Positions 1 to 5,461 of a stretch of 64,000 nt of DNA are shown here, one piece after another (position 1 is the first letter of the stretch; every line of letters starts with the position of its first letter). The stretch spans positions 363,714 to 427,713 of the forward strand of contig KE159630.1 in NCBI GenBank assembly GCA_000403335.2, written 5' to 3'. A program made the translations under genes and the position numbers. Origin of the DNA: Lachnospiraceae bacterium MD335. GTDB lineage: Bacteria > Bacillota > Clostridia > Lachnospirales > Lachnospiraceae. A model generated the notes under the pieces. The model ran no database searches. It was given only the letters and a program-made list of their open reading frames with translations, and was not told the DNA's origin.

Positions 1-2
1 AG

Positions 3-80
3 AATGCCATAAGTGATGTCAGCAGTAAATTTCTTATTTGGTTTGGAAAGATGTTTGGAGATTTTATTTGTAAAAGTTAA
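3..80 (+). CDS. C-terminal tail of an unidentified gene entering from the left edge
   Basis: A frame open from the window edge runs 25 codons and ends with TAA at 78-80; the tail reads NAISDVSSKFLIWFGKM onward. It stops 30 nt before a set of inverted repeats (109-201) that look like an insertion-sequence end, so the tail of a transposase is possible. Only 25 residues are visible and I do not recognise the family; chance openness is not excluded. Confidence 0.3.
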   Translation, partial: NAISDVSSKFLIWFGKMFGDFICKS

Positions 81-108
81 AATTTTTCGTTTCAATTGGT
101 AAGTATTT

Positions 109-201
109 GATGTAAAATTAACCACAGGGAATCCTCCTCTTTTTGTTTAGTATGATTTTATTGTGGTGATTAAATTTTACATCAAAAAGGAGAAGGATTC
201 C
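109..201. repeat. Interleaved inverted repeats, possible insertion-sequence end
   Basis: Two inverted pairs interleave. The arm at 109-125 (GATGTAAAATTAACCAC) is matched imperfectly by 163-183. The arm at 128-144 (GGAATCCTCCTCTTTTT) is matched by 184-201 (AAAAAGGAGAAGGATTCC). Such paired arms next to the end of an open frame are typical of an IS terminus or a MITE remnant. No transposase is visible inside the window. Confidence 0.4.
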
Positions 202-296
202 TTATCTTTTGGCTTATTTTTTTAAGTTGTACATAATTAGTACATACGATTGATGGTTCTGTGGATAGAACTGCGGAAACTCAAGTCCGGATAATA

Positions 297-325
297 TTGT
301 CATAGAATGTCAGATGTGATATAGT
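297..325 (+). promoter_or_regulatory. Promoter of holin-like toxin 1
   Basis: TTGTCA (297-302) and TATAGT (320-325) are separated by exactly 17 nt, a good sigma-A-type promoter. Transcription would start near 332 and give a leader of about 75 nt before the toxin ATG at 408. Confidence 0.55.
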
Positions 326-407
326 AGTATTCGGCAATATCATAACGGTGGACGGTTGCCTTCTCGCTGGAATATAATTCCAAGAACTCCCGGAAAGGAG
401 GTCTTAC

Positions 408-518
408 ATGGGAAATATACGAAAGGGAAAAGGCTTTGTGTACATAACCCTGTCTGATTTAATTCAGATCGGAATCTTTTTAGTCGGCTTTGCAGCCTTG
501 CTAAAAAGTAAAAAATGA
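408..518 (+). CDS. Candidate type I toxin, holin-like membrane peptide (36 aa)
   Basis: A 36-residue peptide starts with an AAAGGAGG ribosome site 6 nt upstream. It has a basic N-terminus, one predicted membrane helix (about residues 13-32, ITLSDLIQIGIFLVGF) and a basic tail KSKK. This is the architecture of the small holin-like (TxpA/Hol_Tox-type) toxins of Firmicutes, which depolarise the membrane when not silenced by an antisense RNA. It is followed by a 12-bp terminator hairpin, with a convincing antisense promoter on the other strand (622-650). A second module of the same design lies at 1176-1386. The family assignment rests on architecture and gene arrangement, not on a search. Confidence 0.65.
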   Translation: MGNIRKGKGFVYITLSDLIQIGIFLVGFAALLKSKK

Positions 519-522
519 GCAT

Positions 523-565
523 AAAAATAACCGCTCCAAGCCTAACAAACTTTGCGGTTATTTTT
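523..565. terminator. Bidirectional terminator of toxin-antitoxin module 1
   Basis: AAAAATAACCGC (523-534) and GCGGTTATTTTT (554-565) form a perfect 12-bp stem. With A-rich and T-rich ends it can stop transcription on both strands, so the toxin mRNA and the convergent antisense RNA would overlap at their 3' ends. Confidence 0.75.
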
Positions 566-615
566 ATAAGTAACTCATAAACTGTAGGCAGCCGTTCACT
601 GGTATTGCCTTTTTC
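523..615 (-). ncRNA. Candidate antisense RNA (antitoxin) of module 1
   Basis: The promoter at 622-650 on the minus strand predicts an RNA of roughly 90 nt starting near 615 and ending in the shared terminator at 523-565. It would pair with the 3' end of the toxin 1 transcript, as RatA pairs with txpA mRNA. The ends are inferred from promoter and hairpin positions. Confidence 0.5.
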
Positions 616-621
616 ATGTCT

Positions 622-650
622 AATATAACACATAACCACTTTGATATCAA
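622..650 (-). promoter_or_regulatory. Promoter of antisense RNA 1
   Basis: On the minus strand TTGATA (650-645) and TATATT (627-622) are separated by 17 nt. It points at the 3' end of toxin gene 1 and has no coding sequence of its own, which fits an antisense RNA promoter. Confidence 0.6.
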
Positions 651-983
651 TATATTTTGGCGCATTTATCATTATATTTTATCATGTTTCATTGTGTTTC
701 AATTCATTTGATATTATTCTCCTGTACTTATGCAAACCGCAACATGCAGTAAACTATAAAAAAGTGACGGTTAAAACATTGTAGTCATTTAACGAAATTA
801 AGCCGTAAGGCAAGATATGAAAACATGAGGGTAGAATTCACAGCCTGTAATTTGATAAAATTTTAAGCGTAATGGAGAACATGCCACTTGATGATAAAAA
901 AGACGGTACGAGCCACCACATGAGCGCACAGGAGCATTGAAACGGGGCAGGCAGTACAAAAGAACAGGAAAGGAATGTTAAGC
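651..983. other. Stretch without a clear gene
   Basis: No convincing gene. It contains the first copy of a 42-nt direct repeat (902-943). A 22-codon frame at 872-940 (MENMPLDDKKDG...) overlaps that copy but has no ribosome site, so I do not call it. Confidence 0.4.
902..943 (+). repeat. 42-nt direct repeat, copy 1 (diverged)
   Basis: Shares the core CACCACATGAGCGCACAG and a following GCATTGAA with copies at 4749-4790 and 5026-5067. The left third is diverged. All copies have the same orientation and lie within the integrated element. Confidence 0.6.
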
Positions 984-1100
984 ATGAAACGCAGAAGACA
1001 GATAATCAGTATGATTAATCAGATTACAGACAACCGGTATTTGGAATATTTGTATATGCTCATAAAAGAGCTGATGCAGTCCGGACAGAATAGAGAATAA
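984..1100 (+). CDS. Microprotein, 38 aa, member of an element-specific family
   Basis: Starts at ATG 984 behind a clear AGGAAAGGAATG ribosome site and ends TAA at 1098-1100. The sequence begins MKRRRQIISMINQITDNRYL and continues with an amphipathic stretch YLYMLIKELM. It has the same pattern (basic start, hydrophobic pairs, D/N at the middle, then a hydrophobic YhY helix) as the peptides at 2266-2385 and 2366-2563. Short helical proteins of this kind are common beside XRE regulators in Firmicute mobile elements; their function is unknown. Confidence 0.6.
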   Translation: MKRRRQIISMINQITDNRYLEYLYMLIKELMQSGQNRE

Positions 1101-1104
1101 TAAA

Positions 1105-1134
1105 CCTGCTGCCATAATAGCCACTGGCAGCAGG
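1105..1134. repeat. GGCAGCAG/CTGCTGCC hairpin, copy 1
   Basis: CCTGCTGCCA (1105-1114) and TGGCAGCAGG (1125-1134) make a perfect 10-bp stem with a 10-nt loop, directly after the stop of the 38-aa gene. The same arms recur at 2195-2234, 3621-3657 and 5088-5160. Confidence 0.7.
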
Positions 1135-1175
1135 GAATAAACAAAGTATTCAAATCGGGGAACCCCAAACAAGGG

Positions 1176-1204
1176 TTTACAAATCTGCACGTATGGAATA
1201 TAAT
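1176..1204 (+). promoter_or_regulatory. Promoter of antisense RNA 2
   Basis: TTTACA (1176-1181) and a consensus TATAAT (1199-1204) are separated by 17 nt. It drives transcription toward the 3' end of the minus-strand toxin gene at 1303-1386 and precedes no convincing coding sequence. Confidence 0.65.
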
Positions 1205-1210
1205 ATACTT

Positions 1211-1311
1211 AACAAGGAAGCCGACACGATAGCGCACACCTATCCGTTTCCGGCGAAAATATTGGTAAAAAATAGCACCTTTACTTTGTCAGAGCGGGGG
1301 TGCTATTTTTT
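1211..1311 (+). ncRNA. Candidate antisense RNA (antitoxin) of module 2
   Basis: From the promoter at 1176-1204 an RNA of about 100 nt would start near 1211 and end in the 13-bp hairpin at 1267-1311, which is shared with the convergent toxin mRNA. The overlap at the 3' ends matches RatA/TxpA-type regulation. The ends are inferred. Confidence 0.55.
1267..1311. terminator. Bidirectional terminator of toxin-antitoxin module 2
   Basis: AAAAAATAGCACC (1267-1279) and GGTGCTATTTTTT (1299-1311) form a perfect 13-bp stem with A and T runs on the two sides, so it can serve both convergent transcripts. The toxin stop codon (1305-1303) lies inside the right arm. Confidence 0.8.
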
Positions 1312-1386
1312 ATGTGTGTATGTCAAAATTGCAACGATTAGTAAAGCAATAGATGTAATAAGCTGTAATTCTTCATATGTACTCAT
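1303..1386 (-). CDS. Candidate type I toxin, holin-like membrane peptide (27 aa)
   Basis: Minus-strand ATG at 1386 has a near-perfect AAGGAGG ribosome site 8 nt upstream and ends TAG at 1303. The peptide begins MSTYEELQLITSIALLIVA and ends YTHKK: a polar MSTYE start, one membrane helix and a lysine tail, which is the hallmark of the holin-like toxins of Firmicutes. A convergent promoter with 17-nt spacing and a shared terminator complete a type I toxin-antitoxin layout. A TATAAT (minus strand, near 1460) could serve as its -10; its -35 is poor. Confidence 0.75.
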   Translation of the reverse strand: MSTYEELQLITSIALLIVAILTYTHKK

Positions 1387-1483
1387 AAAAAACGCCTCCT
1401 TCCTTCAAGGCTCGGAACGGAGGTATTCACACCCTGTCAGCTTCCCGGTTAAGCATATTATATTTTCATGGTGCAAAAGTGTA

Positions 1484-1864
1484 TTATCCTGCCTTTTCAG
1501 GGGAAACGCTACACAGCTCCAGGGCGCATTTCTCTAAAAATTCCCATTCATCAGAATTTAATCTTGCAAGCATTGAGATAAAGCGGTTTTTGAAACTGTC
1601 GCTTTCCTCGTTCAAAAGCTGGGAAGTCAGACGTGCAATATCGGAATACCGGTCATTGCTTCTGAACATGTCCCCTGAACCCTCACGAAGCCACTCTTCA
1701 TTTACATTAAATTCGCGGCAGATTAAAGATATAATAGCACTGCTGGGAATATTGGCAGATACTTCATATTTGCCTATATTAGCTCTCGAAGTGCCTATTC
1801 TATCAGCAAATTGTTGTTGTGTTAATCCTAATTCTTTTCTAAGTTGTTTCATTCTTTCATTCAT
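1484..1864 (-). CDS. Cro/CI-type XRE transcriptional repressor (126 aa)
   Basis: The N-terminal helix-turn-helix reads MKQLRKELGLTQQQFADRIG and continues with TSRANIGKYE, a standard XRE (HTH_3) domain of about residues 4-60. The C-terminal part is helical and likely mediates oligomerisation. I chose ATG 1864, preceded by GGGGTGA, rather than an upstream ATG without a ribosome site. The gene faces away from 2022 and its divergent promoter contains an inverted repeat, so it probably represses itself and the element's rightward genes, as a lysogeny-type control. Confidence 0.85.
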   Translation of the reverse strand: MNERMKQLRKELGLTQQQFADRIGTSRANIGKYEVSANIPSSAIISLICREFNVNEEWLREGSGDMFRSNDRYSDIARLTSQLLNEESDSFKNRFISMLARLNSDEWEFLEKCALELCSVSPEKAG

Positions 1865-1888
1865 TAAATCACCCCATTTCTTAAAGAT

Positions 1889-1918
1889 ATTATACCGCAT
1901 ATATAATGCAGTAGTCAA
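1889..1918 (-). promoter_or_regulatory. Promoter of the XRE repressor gene
   Basis: On the minus strand TTGACT (1918-1913) and TATAAT (1894-1889) have an 18-nt spacer. The start point would lie about 20 nt upstream of the repressor ATG. Confidence 0.65.
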
Positions 1919-1948
1919 TTAAAAATGTGATTAAAGAACAAAAAAAGA

Positions 1949-1991
1949 TTGACAAATGTTCTATATGTGCATATAATTGTGCGTATAGAAC
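1949..1991 (+). promoter_or_regulatory. Rightward promoter with overlapping operator
   Basis: Perfect consensus TTGACA (1949-1954), 17-nt spacer and TATAAT (1972-1977). A palindrome GTTCTATA (1958-1965) ... TATAGAAC (1984-1991) encloses the -10 box, with inner TGTGCA and TGTGCG half-sites. A bound dimer would block RNA polymerase; the neighbouring XRE repressor is the obvious candidate. Confidence 0.75.
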
Positions 1992-2021
1992 AAAAATAAA
2001 CGAAAGAGAGGTAACCAGTAT

Positions 2022-2225
2022 ATGACAGAAACGGCAGTTAAGGAAGTAATGACAGACAAAGAACGGAAAATCATGCGGACATTCGGGGAAGTAATACCGA
2101 AGCTTACAGAAGGCGAAAAAGATTATCTTTTGGGGCTTGGTGAGGGGATGAGGGTATCAATATCAAAAACAGCAACGGGACAGAACACCGCACCGGCAGC
2201 AGGACAGCCAAGCAGGACAGAATAA
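2022..2225 (+). CDS. Small acidic protein next to the repressor (67 aa)
   Basis: ATG 2022 follows GAGAGG and is the first gene of the rightward transcript. The core TFGEVIPKLTEGEKDYLLGL and the following GEGM motif resemble the short proteins often encoded opposite XRE regulators in clostridial elements. No catalytic motif is visible. The last 30 nt of the gene lie in the left arm and loop of a GGCAGCAG/CTGCTGCC hairpin, so the C-terminal tail (ATGQNTAPAAGQPSRTE) may be a by-product of that repeat. Confidence 0.6.
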   Translation: MTETAVKEVMTDKERKIMRTFGEVIPKLTEGEKDYLLGLGEGMRVSISKTATGQNTAPAAGQPSRTE

Positions 2226-2234
2226 CCTGCTGCC
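2195..2234. repeat. GGCAGCAG/CTGCTGCC hairpin, copy 2
   Basis: GGCAGCAGG (2195-2203) and CCTGCTGCC (2226-2234) form a 9-bp stem with a 22-nt loop that contains the stop codon of the preceding gene. Confidence 0.65.
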
Positions 2235-2265
2235 ATGCGCCAAGAAAGGAAGGATAGTTCAGGAT

Positions 2266-2385
2266 ATGAAAGATAAAATTGGATTTTATAGAAAGCAGAT
2301 AAGAAGATTAGTAATGCAGATAGACAATGAAAAATTCCTGCGGCGTGTTTATATATCTTTGAGGGATTTTTTATGGGAAACATGA
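2266..2385 (+). CDS. Microprotein, 39 aa, same family as 984-1100
   Basis: ATG 2266 is preceded by AAGGAAGG about 13 nt upstream, and the frame ends TGA at 2383-2385. It begins MKDKIGFYRKQIRRLVMQID and continues NEKFLRRVYISLRDFLWET. The pattern of a basic start, hydrophobic pairs, an acidic D/N centre and a YhS helix matches the 38-aa peptide upstream. Function unknown. Confidence 0.5.
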   Translation: MKDKIGFYRKQIRRLVMQIDNEKFLRRVYISLRDFLWET

Positions 2386-2563
2386 AATCAAGACCGAAAA
2401 CGGAGAAAACACGAAAAACCTTGAGGGCGGAGCAGCAGCCTATAAAAAACGAATAATAGAATTGCTGGATATGGTGCCCGATGATGACATAGTCTGTTTT
2501 CGTTTTATATATACCCTGTTAAACCGCCATGTCAAAAGTGGCAGAAAATGGATTATAGGATAA
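2366..2563 (+). CDS. Possible third microprotein of the family, start codon unclear
   Basis: An open frame after a TGA at 2360-2362 runs to TAA 2561-2563 with no ATG before an internal one at 2471. Its C-terminal half, YKKRIIELLDMVPDDDIVCF then RFIYTLLNRHVKSG, fits the family of the 38- and 39-aa peptides well enough to suggest real coding. It overlaps the preceding gene by 20 nt. Either an unusual ATT or other start is used, a frameshift joins it to the upstream ATG frame at 2373, or it is decayed. Confidence 0.35.
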   Translation: MFYGKHEIKTENGENTKNLEGGAAAYKKRIIELLDMVPDDDIVCFRFIYTLLNRHVKSGRKWIIG

Positions 2564-2636
2564 TAAATATAATCCAATCAAAACAGGAGTTCGGAATACC
2601 AGTTCGCACACAAAACGCAAAAAAAGAATAAAAAAA

Positions 2637-2672
2637 TTACCGTCGGCAACCCTTCCACAAGCCCGACGGTAA
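2637..2672. repeat. Perfect 10-bp inverted repeat before rep
   Basis: TTACCGTCGG (2637-2646) and CCGACGGTAA (2663-2672) enclose a 16-nt loop. It lies in the 311-nt gap (2564-2874) before the HUH rep gene and has no T run, so it may be part of a replication origin or nick site rather than a terminator. The rest of the gap shows no gene. Confidence 0.5.
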
Positions 2673-2874
2673 AGAACCTGCCTCAACAGACACCCTGTAA
2701 TACAAGCGCTGTATTAAAAGCTGTCTTTATTATAACGGTCATAGCGGAAAAAGTCAAGAAAAATGAGGGTTTTCGAACCCCTGCGACGGTCCATAAGTTT
2801 ATTATCCTATGGACATCAGACAGAAAAATTTTAAGGAAATAACCAAACATAAAAACGAAAGAGTGGTTGCATAT

Positions 2875-3606
2875 ATGCCGTACATCAAAAAGACCTGTAA
2901 GGCAGGAAAAACGAAACACGTAAAAATGTATTATTCCATACGCTGGCACAGCAGGAAAGAGGGCAGGAGGGAGCCAAAGCGCAACCTTACCAGCGAAGCA
3001 CAGAAAAAAGTAAACCTCCGGCAGGCAGAAGAGAAGCTGGAAAAGAAGCTTGATGCGAATTTCTGCGGTGACGATTACTACCTGACACTGGATTACAGAC
3101 CGGAGGAACGCCCGAACGGAAAGAAGGGAATAAGCGAACACATGAAGCGTTACCTGCGCACAATGCGGAACCTGTATAAAAAAGCAAAAAAGGTATTCAA
3201 ATATGTTTGGGTTGCGGAAGTCGGCAGCAGGGGAGCCGTACATATACATATCGTCATCAGCGGGACGGATGACATGAGGGCGGTAATTAATGCATGGACG
3301 CATGGCGGGACCACAATCAAGCCAATGTACGCAGACGGGAACTACAGGAAGTTGGCGCACTATTTTATCAAGTACAGCGAAAAAACGCTTAAAACGACGG
3401 GAGAGCTTCAGGGTAAGCGCTGGAACGCAAGCAAGAATTTAGTTACGCCTGTCGAGAGAAAGAAAGTTATCATGCGGGACGCGTTCCGTTATGATATAAA
3501 ACCGCCTGAAGGCTACTATTTGGATAAAGACAGCGTAAGAATGGGCATTCATGAGGAAACAGGTTATTCGTTCCTGAAATATACGCTAGTACGGCTGACC
3601 TGCTGA
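2875..3606 (+). CDS. HUH-family rolling-circle replication initiator (Rep, 243 aa)
   Basis: Motif 1 is DDYYLTLDY, the metal-binding HUH motif is VHIHIVIS, and the tyrosine region is HYFIKYSEK, with two tyrosines four apart as candidate nucleophiles. Together they identify a Rep that nicks one strand at an origin and starts rolling-circle replication. The start MPYIKKTCKAGKTKHV at 2875 is typical of the family and has a purine-rich ribosome site; an upstream ATG at 2809 has none. With an integrase on the same element, Rep probably acts on the excised circle. No relaxase-type mobilisation domain or capsid gene is visible nearby. Confidence 0.8.
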   Translation: MPYIKKTCKAGKTKHVKMYYSIRWHSRKEGRREPKRNLTSEAQKKVNLRQAEEKLEKKLDANFCGDDYYLTLDYRPEERPNGKKGISEHMKRYLRTMRNLYKKAKKVFKYVWVAEVGSRGAVHIHIVISGTDDMRAVINAWTHGGTTIKPMYADGNYRKLAHYFIKYSEKTLKTTGELQGKRWNASKNLVTPVERKKVIMRDAFRYDIKPPEGYYLDKDSVRMGIHEETGYSFLKYTLVRLTC

Positions 3607-3620
3607 AGCGTGGCAGGGCG

Positions 3621-3657
3621 GGCAGCAGTTCCGGACGTGACGCAGAATACTGCTGCC
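3621..3657. repeat. GGCAGCAG/CTGCTGCC hairpin, copy 3
   Basis: GGCAGCAGT (3621-3629) and ACTGCTGCC (3649-3657) form a 9-bp stem immediately downstream of the rep stop codon. Confidence 0.65.
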
Positions 3658-3699
3658 AATGCGCAATAATGTGACGGACTATGAAAGAAGGTGAGGAAA

Positions 3700-3855
3700 A
3701 TGGACGGTATGCGGGAAAAGGAGAAAACAGATGTTGAGAAAACAGCGGCGCAGGAGTGGCGCGAAATGACCGTAGAGCAATTGAAGAGGATTGCCAACCA
3801 AACGGATTTGAAATGTGTTTACTATTTTACAAAAAGAATGGCAGAACTTCAGTAA
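3700..3855 (+). CDS. Small hypothetical protein (51 aa)
   Basis: ATG 3700 is preceded by GAAGGTGAGGA, a good ribosome site, and the frame ends TAA 3853-3855. It reads MDGMREKEKTDVEKTAAQEW and continues with the helical segment REMTVEQLKRIANQTDL. Highly charged, no cysteine pair or membrane segment. It is the first of three small genes between rep and the excisionase-like gene. Function not recognised. Confidence 0.5.
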   Translation: MDGMREKEKTDVEKTAAQEWREMTVEQLKRIANQTDLKCVYYFTKRMAELQ

Positions 3856-3919
3856 AAGCGTTTCAAGCAAAAAGGTCAAATATGACAGATAGAACAGTTA
3901 TTCGGAAAGGAGAAAAAGG

Positions 3920-4135
3920 ATGTACACATGCGAAAGATGCGGATGTAACTATGACGCGGGCGAGATGAAAGGCAGGATATGCGTTGACTGCATGGAGAGG
4001 CAGCAGGAACGCGACAAACACACAAAAGAGTATATGCGGATGATACAAAGACAGTCGCACCAGCTAATGTTTGACATGCAGGGATGCAGTAATGTGCGGG
4101 GAATGAAGCACGGAAAGGAGGCGGTGACAGGTTGA
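3920..4135 (+). CDS. Small zinc-ribbon-like protein (71 aa)
   Basis: Two CxxC pairs near the N-terminus (CERC at residues 4-7 and CVDC at 21-24) can bind one zinc ion. The rest is a charged helical tail (MERQQERDKHTKEYMRMIQR). ATG 3920 has GGAAAGGAGA upstream. The stop overlaps the TTG start of the next gene, so the two are translationally coupled. A DNA-binding or adaptor role in the element is plausible but not shown. Confidence 0.55.
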   Translation: MYTCERCGCNYDAGEMKGRICVDCMERQQERDKHTKEYMRMIQRQSHQLMFDMQGCSNVRGMKHGKEAVTG

Positions 4136-4350
4136 CGCCGACAGAAAATAACAACAATATCGTACCAATGAGGAAAGCGCCGGAGGCGCAAAGCAGATGG
4201 ATGCGTGCAAAGGCAGCAACGGAGTATTTCCACATATGCAGGAATACGCTTGACAAGATAGCGCATGAATGTGACGCGGTGGGCAGGATTGGTGACAAAA
4301 TCAAGATATATGACATACAGAAGATAGAACGGTATATCAGGATACGTTAA
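4132..4350 (+). CDS. Excisionase-like helix-turn-helix protein (DUF6462-like, 72 aa)
   Basis: The core from about residue 22 (SRWMRAKAATEYFHICRNTL, then DKIAHECDAVGRIGDKIKIY) looks like a MerR/excisionase winged helix: HTH followed by a short hairpin that reads the groove. The start is TTG at 4132 with AAAGGAGG upstream, overlapping the preceding stop (TTGA). Position and fold suggest a recombination directionality factor for the integrase at 5595, although other small genes and 1.2 kb lie between. Confidence 0.65.
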   Translation: MTPTENNNNIVPMRKAPEAQSRWMRAKAATEYFHICRNTLDKIAHECDAVGRIGDKIKIYDIQKIERYIRIR

Positions 4351-4422
4351 ACTGCTGCCAAAGGCATAACACGGACACATGAGGGACCGGAACGCGCGGG
4401 GCATCGGCAGACACATACAAAA

Positions 4423-4453
4423 CGCGCCCTGACAAGCGGATTATCAAGGCGCG
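4423..4453. repeat. GC-rich inverted repeat
   Basis: CGCGCC (4423-4428) and GGCGCG (4448-4453), extended by TGA/TCA inside after one mismatch, can form a hairpin after the excisionase-like gene. There is no T run, so terminator function is uncertain. Confidence 0.4.
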
Positions 4454-4538
4454 GCGTATGGTTAAAGAAAAGAAAGTTTAAACGCAGCATTATTATATCA
4501 TAATATGCCCATAAATGGAAAGGAAAAGGATAAAAATC

Positions 4539-4727
4539 ATGAAAAAGGCAAACAAACGCTTCAGACGTGAACTACTGGCAGCAGAACGGGAGGGAAAGAA
4601 TAGTATAAAAAGGTATCCGCTGAATAACAGCGTCCACACGGACGACGAAGACGAAGAATGCGTTACGCTTTATGCCGGCGGCGGAGTAATGGTATCATGT
4701 TCGGCGAACTTATTCAGCCCGGAGTAA
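4539..4727 (+). CDS. Small hypothetical protein (62 aa)
   Basis: ATG 4539 is chosen because GGAAAAGGAT lies 7 nt upstream; an ATG at 4515 has no ribosome site. The N-terminus is strongly basic (MKKANKRFRRELLAAEREGK) and is followed by an acidic run DDEDEE and a short hydrophobic C-terminus. It could be a nucleic-acid-binding accessory protein. No family recognised. Confidence 0.5.
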   Translation: MKKANKRFRRELLAAEREGKNSIKRYPLNNSVHTDDEDEECVTLYAGGGVMVSCSANLFSPE

Positions 4728-4748
4728 TTGAAAGCATTGAGGCAAAAA

Positions 4749-4790
4749 GGCAGCAGGGGGCATCATATGAGCTTACAGGGGCATTGGATG
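4749..4790 (+). repeat. 42-nt direct repeat, copy 2
   Basis: Matches copy 3 (5026-5067) at 35 of 42 positions by eye. It begins GGCAGCAGGGGGCATCATAT and ends GGCATTGGATG. It overlaps a GGCAGCAG arm of the hairpin family. Confidence 0.65.
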
Positions 4791-4900
4791 ACCGACACAC
4801 GCAGCAACAACTGCTGCTGATATGCCAAAAATCCGGAGAATAAGGTAAAACCGGAGTTTTCGGACATCGTTACGCGTGCGCATGGAACTCACAGCAGGAG

Positions 4901-4936
4901 AGGACAGGGACGAGGTAAGATTGCCCTGTCCTTTTT
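4901..4936 (+). terminator. Rho-independent terminator of the small-gene operon
   Basis: AGGACAGGG (4901-4909) and CCCTGTCCT (4924-4932) form a perfect 9-bp stem followed by a T run. It closes the rightward transcript of the element's small genes. Confidence 0.8.
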
Positions 4937-5025
4937 CTATAATATGCCTTCCATTGCCACAAACGTCACCGCAAGGCAAAAGAAAGCATGACAGGCAATT
5001 AAATTCTAAGCATCAGGGTAAAAAA

Positions 5026-5067
5026 GGCAGCAGAGGGCACCACATGAGCGCACAGAGGCATTGAATG
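5026..5067 (+). repeat. 42-nt direct repeat, copy 3
   Basis: Begins GGCAGCAGAGGGCACCACAT and ends GGCATTGAATG. Same orientation as copies at 902 and 4749. Confidence 0.65.
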
Positions 5068-5087
5068 ATTGTCATGGCCATAAGCCT

Positions 5088-5160
5088 GCTGCCATCATGA
5101 CGGCAGGGCAGCGGTATATATAGTAATATGCCGTTGCCAATCGGCGGCGCCGGCAGCAGG
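5088..5160. repeat. GGCAGCAG/CTGCTGCC inverted pair, copy 4
   Basis: CCTGCTGCC (5088-5096) and GGCAGCAGG (5152-5160) are inverted 9-mers about 55 nt apart, a looser version of the compact hairpins at 1105, 2195 and 3621. Confidence 0.55.
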
Positions 5161-5421
5161 GTGACGGCGAATAAAAGCCACCGCATCAGCAGGCGGATAG
5201 TTCCCTTACTCCGAACAGAGAACATATGTTAGATAAAAAAGCAAACGTGTGTTAGGACAAGAAAAGCACGTATTGATGCATAAATATACGGATATACACA
5301 AAATAACGCATAAATATGCATAATGACACTGTATAAAACACAATGAAACAAAAACGGCATGACAAGGAAAAAGTAAAAAACCCTGAAACCCGCATAAACA
5401 GGGCATTTTTGCATTCTCACG

Positions 5422-5461
5422 TTTAAGTATTCACGAAAGTTTAGTTTTGCGAATACTTAAA
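5422..5461. repeat. Inverted repeat upstream of integrase, possible regulatory or arm site
   Basis: TTTAAGTATTC (5422-5432) and GAATACTTAAA (5451-5461) are perfect 11-bp inverted arms. A second inverted pair, TTCACGAA (5430-5437) and TTCGTGAA (5463-5470), overlaps it. The site is 130 nt upstream of the integrase gene and could bind a regulator, the integrase arm-binding domain or the excisionase-like protein. Confidence 0.5.

Larger units (their letters stand above)
4937..5421. other. Non-coding stretch rich in repeats
   Basis: No convincing gene in 485 nt. It holds direct-repeat copy 3 (5026-5067), widely spaced CTGCTGCC/GGCAGCAG arms (5088-5160) and two copies of GCATAAATAT about 35 nt apart (near 5277 and 5311). 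A weak hairpin CCCTG (5381-5385) ... CAGGG (5399-5403) is followed by CATTTTT. This could hold the replication origin or integrase arm sites, but I see no decisive signal. Confidence 0.4.

Noticed and set aside
2765-2800. TTCGAACCCC sequence resembling a tRNA T-arm before rep
   Set aside because: No acceptor, D- or anticodon arm around it and no CCA end; a short chance match or att remnant at most.
4658-4843. 61-codon frame overlapping the small gene at 4539
   Set aside because: No ribosome site, runs through repeat copy 2, and composition does not look coding.
4876-5064. 62-codon frame across the terminator at 4901-4936
   Set aside because: It reads through a perfect terminator hairpin and a repeat copy; no ribosome site.
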